A stretch of 9,084 nucleotides of DNA. It comes from Victivallales bacterium (GTDB lineage Bacteria > Verrucomicrobiota > Lentisphaeria > Victivallales > SZUA-371). Shown in pieces: positions 5,639-9,084 of the stretch. The stretch is taken from the NCBI GenBank assembly GCA_028691155.1, contig JAQUZV010000067.1, forward strand, positions 1-9,084, read 5' to 3'. The first letter of the stretch is position 1, and the number at the start of each line of letters is the position of its first letter. Below the pieces are notes generated by a model that was not told the origin of the DNA, did no database searches, and saw only the letters and a program-made list of their open reading frames with translations. The position numbers and the translations under genes are program-made.

Positions 5639-6233
5639 CAAATCACAGCTTCGCCGCGCGGTTCTCGCGATACGGCAACGGTTGACGGCGGAATTCCGCC
5701 GACGGGCCGATGCCGCCATCCGAGCCCGTCTGACGGAGCTTCCGGAACTGAACGCGATGGATCGGATCGCCGCCTATGTTTCGGACGGTACGGAACCCGA
5801 CCTGCAGGATTTCCTTGCGGCGTTTGCACGCCGCGGCGGTACGGTTTTTCTACCCCGCTCGTACCGGACCCAAACCGGGCTCGGTTACGAAATGGCAGTT
5901 TATGACGCCGACCCCGACCATCTGGTTCCGGGAGCCTACGGTATCATGGAACCGGATCGCAATTGTCGGACCGCTACGGCGGAAGAAACGGCAGCGCTGG
6001 GCTGGCTGGTGCCAGGAGTGGCGTTCGACCACACCGGGCAGCGCCTGGGACGCGGCAAAGGGTTTTATGACCGGCTGCTTCAGGGCGGCGGGTTGAAACT
6101 CGGCGTCTTTTACGCCTGCCAGCAATTGTCATGCATCCCGGTGGAACCGCATGACCGCGCCTTGGATGCGGTCGTAACGGAAGATGCGGTTTACCGCTTT
6201 AACAACCAAGAAGACGGAGAGAAAAGATGTTGA
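5625..6233 (+). CDS. fau: 5-formyltetrahydrofolate cyclo-ligase (methenyl-THF synthetase)
   Basis: The enzyme uses ATP to convert 5-formyl-THF, a dead-end folate that inhibits other enzymes, to 5,10-methenyl-THF and returns it to one-carbon metabolism in the cytoplasm. From ATG 5625 it has 202 residues, the normal family length. It starts with the typical KSQLRRAVLAIRQRL helix (Lys and Arg there contact ATP). It carries VPGVAFD at 129-135 and the family signature RLGRGKGFYDR at 140-150 (commonly RLGYGGGYYDR). The start is set by AGGAAG (5613-5618), six bases upstream, and by family length; an upstream in-frame ATG at 5520 lies deep inside rarA. The 14-base overlap with rarA and 7-base overlap with rny indicate translational coupling. 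The link of this gene to a nearby 6S RNA gene parallels E. coli ssrS-ygfA. Confidence 0.92.
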   Translation: MTGNDKSQLRRAVLAIRQRLTAEFRRRADAAIRARLTELPELNAMDRIAAYVSDGTEPDLQDFLAAFARRGGTVFLPRSYRTQTGLGYEMAVYDADPDHLVPGAYGIMEPDRNCRTATAEETAALGWLVPGVAFDHTGQRLGRGKGFYDRLLQGGGLKLGVFYACQQLSCIPVEPHDRALDAVVTEDAVYRFNNQEDGEKRC

Positions 6234-7771
6234 ATTACTTACTGACAGGGATCGGTTCCGCAATTGCGGCCCTGATTATTTGCGCTTTGTTAATCAGATT
6301 CCGACGTGCGGCCGCGTTGCATGCGGCCAACAACATCAAGGAAGACGCCCATAAGGAGGCGGAGCATATCCTGCGTGAGGCCAAAGTCGCCGCCAAAGGC
6401 GAAGTGCTGAAGATGAAGGAAGAATTTGAAGACGAACTAAAAGACCGCCGCCGGGAACAGCAGTCCGTGGAAAAACGCCTGGCCCAACGCGAGGAAAATC
6501 TGGAAAAACGCGCCGATACCCTGGAAGAAAAAATCCGGCAGACCGAAAAACAGGAAAAAGAACTCGACGTCCAGCGCGAACGCGTCACCGCCAAACAGGA
6601 TGAATTGCAGAAACAGATTTCCCGCCAGATCGACGAACTCGAACGCATCGCCATGCTCGACCGCGAGTCGGCCCAGAAAATGCTGCTGGAAAAACTCAAG
6701 GCCGAAGTCCGGACCGAATCCGGTCTGCTCATCCGTGACATTCTGGAAGAAGCACGGCAGAAATCCGAACGCGAAGCCCAGCGTATCCTGACCTACGCCA
6801 TCCAGCGCTACGCCTCCGACTGCACTTACGAACGCACCACCGCCACCATTCCCCTGCCGAACGATGAAATGAAGGGGCGTATCATCGGCCGGGAAGGACG
6901 CAATATCCGGGCTCTCGAAGCCGCTACCGGAGTCAGCATCATGATCGACGACACGCCCGAAGCGGTGGTCATCTCCTGTTTCGATCCGGTCCGCAAAGAG
7001 ATTGCCCGCCAGTTGCTCGAACGGCTGATTTCCGACGGCCGCATTCATCCGACCCGGGTCGAAGAACTGGTTAAAAAGGTGGAAAAAGAAGTTCAGGAAG
7101 ACATCTACGCCACTGGCGAAGCCGCCGTGCTGGAAACCGGTATTCAAGGGGTTTCCCCGCAGGTAATCAAACTGCTCGGTCGCCTCAAATACCGTTACAG
7201 CTTCTCCCAAAACGTCCTCAAACATTCGCTGGAAACCGCCTATTTCATGGGCATTATTGCCGCCGAACTCGGTCTGGACGAACAGAAGGCCAAACGCATC
7301 GGATTGTTCCATGACATCGGCAAAGCGGTCGACCATGAGGTTGAAGGTTCCCACGCCGCCATCGGAGCCGATATTCTGCGCCGTCATAACGAAGCCAAGG
7401 ACGTCATCAACGCCGTGGCCGCCCATCATGGCGAAGTCGAACCCATTTCGATTTACGGCAGTTTGATCAACGCCTGCGACACCCTGAGTGCCTCCCGGCC
7501 CGGAGCCCGCAGCGAAACCACCGAACTCTACCTCAAACGGCTGGAACAGCTCGAAACCATCGCCCATGAATTCGACGGCGTGGAATCCTGCTTCGCCCTC
7601 CAGGCCGGCCGGGAAGTGCGCGTGGTGGTCCAGCCGGAAAAGGTCGACGAAGGAACGGCCCAGTTGCTGGCCCGCGATATCTGCAACCGCATCGAAAAGG
7701 AAATGAATTACCCCGGCCAGATCAAAGTCACGATTATTCGTGAAACCCGGTCGGTCGAATACGCCAAATAA
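6227..7771 (+). CDS. rny: Ribonuclease Y (membrane-anchored mRNA-decay endonuclease)
   Basis: RNase Y makes the initiating endonucleolytic cuts in mRNA turnover and processing in bacteria that rely on it instead of RNase E. All family parts are present in 514 residues (usual 510-520). One N-terminal membrane helix spans about 3-23 (YLLTGIGSAIAALIICALLI). A long Lys/Glu/Arg-rich coiled coil covers roughly 30-200. The KH RNA-binding domain has the loop GRIIGREG at 217-224. The HD metal-dependent nuclease domain has H333 in KHSLETAYFMG, the H362-D363 pair in LFHDIGKA, and the downstream H400-H401 in AAHHGE. The C-terminal RNase Y domain ends in RSVEYAK. The start has GGAG (6216-6219) 7 bases upstream and overlaps the end of fau by 7 bases. 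A 10-bp hairpin lies just past the stop. Identification is secure. Confidence 0.97.
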   Translation: MLNYLLTGIGSAIAALIICALLIRFRRAAALHAANNIKEDAHKEAEHILREAKVAAKGEVLKMKEEFEDELKDRRREQQSVEKRLAQREENLEKRADTLEEKIRQTEKQEKELDVQRERVTAKQDELQKQISRQIDELERIAMLDRESAQKMLLEKLKAEVRTESGLLIRDILEEARQKSEREAQRILTYAIQRYASDCTYERTTATIPLPNDEMKGRIIGREGRNIRALEAATGVSIMIDDTPEAVVISCFDPVRKEIARQLLERLISDGRIHPTRVEELVKKVEKEVQEDIYATGEAAVLETGIQGVSPQVIKLLGRLKYRYSFSQNVLKHSLETAYFMGIIAAELGLDEQKAKRIGLFHDIGKAVDHEVEGSHAAIGADILRRHNEAKDVINAVAAHHGEVEPISIYGSLINACDTLSASRPGARSETTELYLKRLEQLETIAHEFDGVESCFALQAGREVRVVVQPEKVDEGTAQLLARDICNRIEKEMNYPGQIKVTIIRETRSVEYAK

Positions 7772-7780
7772 CCGCCAGCG

Positions 7781-7804
7781 CGGTCCGGCGGCCACGCCGG
7801 ACCG
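7781..7804 (+). terminator. 10-bp hairpin just after rny, terminator-like without a T-tract
   Basis: CGGTCCGGCG (7781-7790) pairs perfectly with CGCCGGACCG (7795-7804) around a GCCA loop, 10 bases after the rny stop. The following bases are not T-rich, so intrinsic termination is doubtful. It could protect the 3' end of the rny transcript, act as a weak terminator or be an intercistronic hairpin before the hydrolase gene. Confidence 0.45.
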
Positions 7805-7852
7805 GGGCAGTCGTCGCTATAAGTCGTCTTACTACAAAGGAGGCAATGAATT

Positions 7853-8602
7853 ATGACGTCTGCATTTCCAGGCATCACCGATCGTTACCACGATTATACC
7901 CGCCACACCTTTGAATTCGACGGGGTTCGGGCCATGATTGTCGTCCCCGACCAACCGCGCCATGGCCGATTATGGCTCTGGCGCGCCAGATTGTTCGATA
8001 CGTTTCCGTATGTCGATCTCGCGATGCTGCAGGAGGGGTTTTATCTGGTTCATATCGATATCGCCGACCTCTACGGCGGCCCGGCCGCCCTTGCCCGCTG
8101 GGATCGCTTCTATGAATTTCTGGTCCGGGAATACAGCTTTGCCCGCCGCCCCATTCTGGAAGGATTCAGCCGCGGCGCCCTGACCGTCTACAATTGGGCG
8201 GCACGAAATCCGGAACAGGTCGCCGCCATCTATGCCGACAACCCGGTTTGCGACCTCCGCAGTTGGCCTCTCGGCCTGATGTCCGGTCCCGGCAGCGAAG
8301 TCGACGCCGAAAAATGTCTCCAGGCTTACGGCATCACCGCCGTCCAGGCCGAGAATTTTTCCGGCAGCCCGGTCGACCATCTGGAACCGTTGGTGGAAGC
8401 CGGCATTCCGATCATCCACGTCTGCGGCGATGCGGATGAAATTGTCCCCTACCCCGAAAACACCGGTCTGCTGCTCGAACGGCTGCGTAAATTGGGCGGC
8501 GACATGAAATTGATTCTCAAGCCGGGCCAAAAGCATCACCCCCACAGCCTGGAAGACCCGACGCCGATCGTCGAATTCCTGATCCGCAACATGCGGCGCT
8601 AA
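7853..8602 (+). CDS. Alpha/beta hydrolase of unknown substrate, esterase/peptidase S9-like
   Basis: The 249 residues form a complete compact alpha/beta hydrolase. The nucleophile elbow is EGFSRGAL with S106 as the expected catalytic serine. The acid is D193 or D195 in GDADEIVPY. The histidine is probably H229 or H231 in KHHPHSLEDP, giving a Ser-Asp-His triad in the usual order. No signal peptide is visible, so a cytoplasmic role is likely. The aromatic N-terminal stretch RLWLWRARLFDTFPYVDLAM and the tail EDPTPIVEFLIRNMRR resemble a hydrolase group I recall from planctomycete and Lentisphaerae genomes, often with carbohydrate-ester genes nearby; this is memory, not a search. A strong AAAGGAGG (7836-7843), 9 bases upstream, sets the start and suggests good translation. 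It may be carried on readthrough from rny, since no separate promoter is obvious. Substrate unknown. Confidence 0.8.
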   Translation: MTSAFPGITDRYHDYTRHTFEFDGVRAMIVVPDQPRHGRLWLWRARLFDTFPYVDLAMLQEGFYLVHIDIADLYGGPAALARWDRFYEFLVREYSFARRPILEGFSRGALTVYNWAARNPEQVAAIYADNPVCDLRSWPLGLMSGPGSEVDAEKCLQAYGITAVQAENFSGSPVDHLEPLVEAGIPIIHVCGDADEIVPYPENTGLLLERLRKLGGDMKLILKPGQKHHPHSLEDPTPIVEFLIRNMRR

Positions 8603-8622
8603 GAGGAAGGCAACGGTATTTA

Positions 8623-8664
8623 TTGCGGCAGAACGCCGGCAACTAAAATTACGTTCTGCCGCAA
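8623..8664. repeat. 13-bp perfect inverted repeat, 16-base loop
   Basis: TTGCGGCAGAACG (8623-8635) is exactly complementary to CGTTCTGCCGCAA (8652-8664), around the AT-richer loop CCGGCAACTAAAATTA. It starts 20 bases after the hydrolase stop. There is no T-run on either side, so it is not a standard intrinsic terminator. It could still form the 3' end of the hydrolase mRNA (Rho-type or processed), or be a dispersed repeat unit. Confidence 0.55.
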
Positions 8665-8684
8665 CAGCCCAAACGGCTATGCCG

Positions 8685-8696
8685 CGGCACGTGCCG
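8685..8696. repeat. 12-base perfect palindrome upstream of rpe
   Basis: CGGCACGTGCCG is fully self-complementary and lies 45 bases upstream of the candidate rpe -35 element. It could be a binding site for a dimeric regulator. In GC-rich DNA a 12-base palindrome can also arise by chance, so no function is assigned. Confidence 0.25.
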
Positions 8697-8740
8697 TCGG
8701 AGATTTCCGCTCTAATTGGTAATTTTGCCCGTGCTCCGGC

Positions 8741-8768
8741 TTGAAAAAATTCCCGCTTCGATTATCGT
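8741..8768 (+). promoter_or_regulatory. Candidate sigma70-type promoter for rpe
   Basis: TTGAAA (8741-8746) is followed after 16 bases by TATCGT (8763-8768). This would start transcription near 8775, leaving a leader of about 58 bases before the rpe ATG. The -35 is close to consensus and the -10 is weaker. It lies in the locally AT-richer part of the gap that follows the hydrolase gene. Confidence 0.4.
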
Positions 8769-8832
8769 TAGCCATGGCAGCAAGATAAATTTTCGGCCGG
8801 GACTGTCCCGGTCAAGCAAGGTAAAAAATACT

Positions 8833-9084
8833 ATGAGCAACGTAAAAGATCTCGATTGGCGCCGGGTTCTGGTTTCCCCCTCGCTTCTCGCCGCCGATTT
8901 TTCCCGGCTCGGCGCCGAAGTGGCCGGAGTGGAACAAGGCGGCTGCGACCTTATTCATCTGGATGTCATGGACGGTCACTTCGTGCCCAACATCAGCTTT
9001 GGCATCCCGATTATTGCCAATTTGCGCCAAGCCAGCGAGCTGTTGTTTGATACGCACTTGATGATTTCGCATCCGCTGGCCTAT
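8833..9084 (+). CDS. rpe: Ribulose-phosphate 3-epimerase, N-terminal 84 residues (cut by window end)
   Basis: Rpe interconverts D-ribulose 5-phosphate and D-xylulose 5-phosphate in the pentose phosphate pathway, as a metal-dependent TIM-barrel enzyme in the cytoplasm. The gene runs off the window with no stop; the family is usually about 220 residues, so over half is missing. The visible part is diagnostic: SPSLLAADFSRLG with active-site S17, HLDVMDGHFVPNISFG with metal ligands H42 and D44, and DTHLMIS with H75. ATG 8833 follows AAGGT at 8818-8822 at a spacing of about 10. The N terminus has some 10 residues (SNVKDLDWRR) before the conserved start of the barrel, slightly longer than in E. coli. 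It sits 230 bases past the hydrolase gene behind its own candidate promoter, so it is probably a separate transcription unit. Confidence 0.95.
   Translation, partial: MSNVKDLDWRRVLVSPSLLAADFSRLGAEVAGVEQGGCDLIHLDVMDGHFVPNISFGIPIIANLRQASELLFDTHLMISHPLAY

Noticed and set aside
4637..5719. 360-codon minus-strand ORF opposite rarA
   Set aside because: It is a shadow of rarA, with repeated Gly/Val/Phe runs and no family motif.
6437..7795. 452-codon minus-strand ORF opposite rny
   Set aside because: It is a shadow of RNase Y. The Phe/Gly-rich sequence reflects the complement of Glu/Lys codons in the coiled coil.
1..9084. CRISPR arrays, tRNA or rRNA genes, insertion sequences, phage or toxin-antitoxin genes
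   Set aside because: I found no spaced direct repeats, no cloverleaf with a T-loop GTTCRA core, and no transposase or integrase motifs in any real coding frame.

Overview
The window is ordinary bacterial chromosome, moderately GC-rich, dense with housekeeping genes and mostly read from the + strand. Its gene set (MreD-like/PBP2 pair, RlmI-type methyltransferase, RarA, 5-formyl-THF cyclo-ligase, RNase Y, Rpe) is widespread. RNase Y, together with an alpha/beta hydrolase whose sequence I associate from memory with Planctomycetes/Lentisphaerae-type genomes, points to the PVC group (Lentisphaerae/Victivallis-like is my best guess). That assignment is inference. I see no sign of mobile DNA.

Layout. 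(a) 2-2154: the C-terminal end of a membrane protein, probably MreD, then penicillin-binding protein 2; both belong to the cell-elongation machinery. (b) 2201-3388: an RlmI-type 23S rRNA cytosine methyltransferase. (c) 3389-4035: about 650 bases without a large + strand gene. It holds a convincing small minus-strand gene (72 codons, strong Shine-Dalgarno), possible micro-ORFs ahead of it, a 9-bp stem-loop, and two tandem + strand promoters. (d) 4036-4191: a structured RNA gene that I fold by hand into the canonical 6S RNA architecture: closing stem, central bubble with a CCGAU start site for product RNA, a hairpin on the 3' side of the bubble, and a terminal stem. (e) 4271-7771: rarA, fau (5-formyl-THF cyclo-ligase) and rny (RNase Y), with the coding ends overlapping by 14 and 7 bases. 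I see no terminator between the 6S gene and rarA, so the 6S promoters may also drive these three genes. (f) 7853-8602: a cytoplasmic-looking alpha/beta hydrolase, preceded by a 10-bp hairpin and followed by a 13-bp inverted repeat. (g) 8833-9084: the start of ribulose-phosphate 3-epimerase, cut by the window edge.

How they work together. The mreD/mrdA pair serves side-wall peptidoglycan synthesis. The 6S-rarA-fau-rny block joins a global RNA polymerase regulator, a replication-fork ATPase, a folate repair enzyme and the main mRNA-decay endonuclease. The 6S gene next to 5-formyl-THF cyclo-ligase is the same neighbourhood as ssrS-ygfA in Escherichia coli, and rarA lies near a 6S gene in Bacillus subtilis. 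The 6S gene is the most valuable item here because it is not an ORF and is easily missed.
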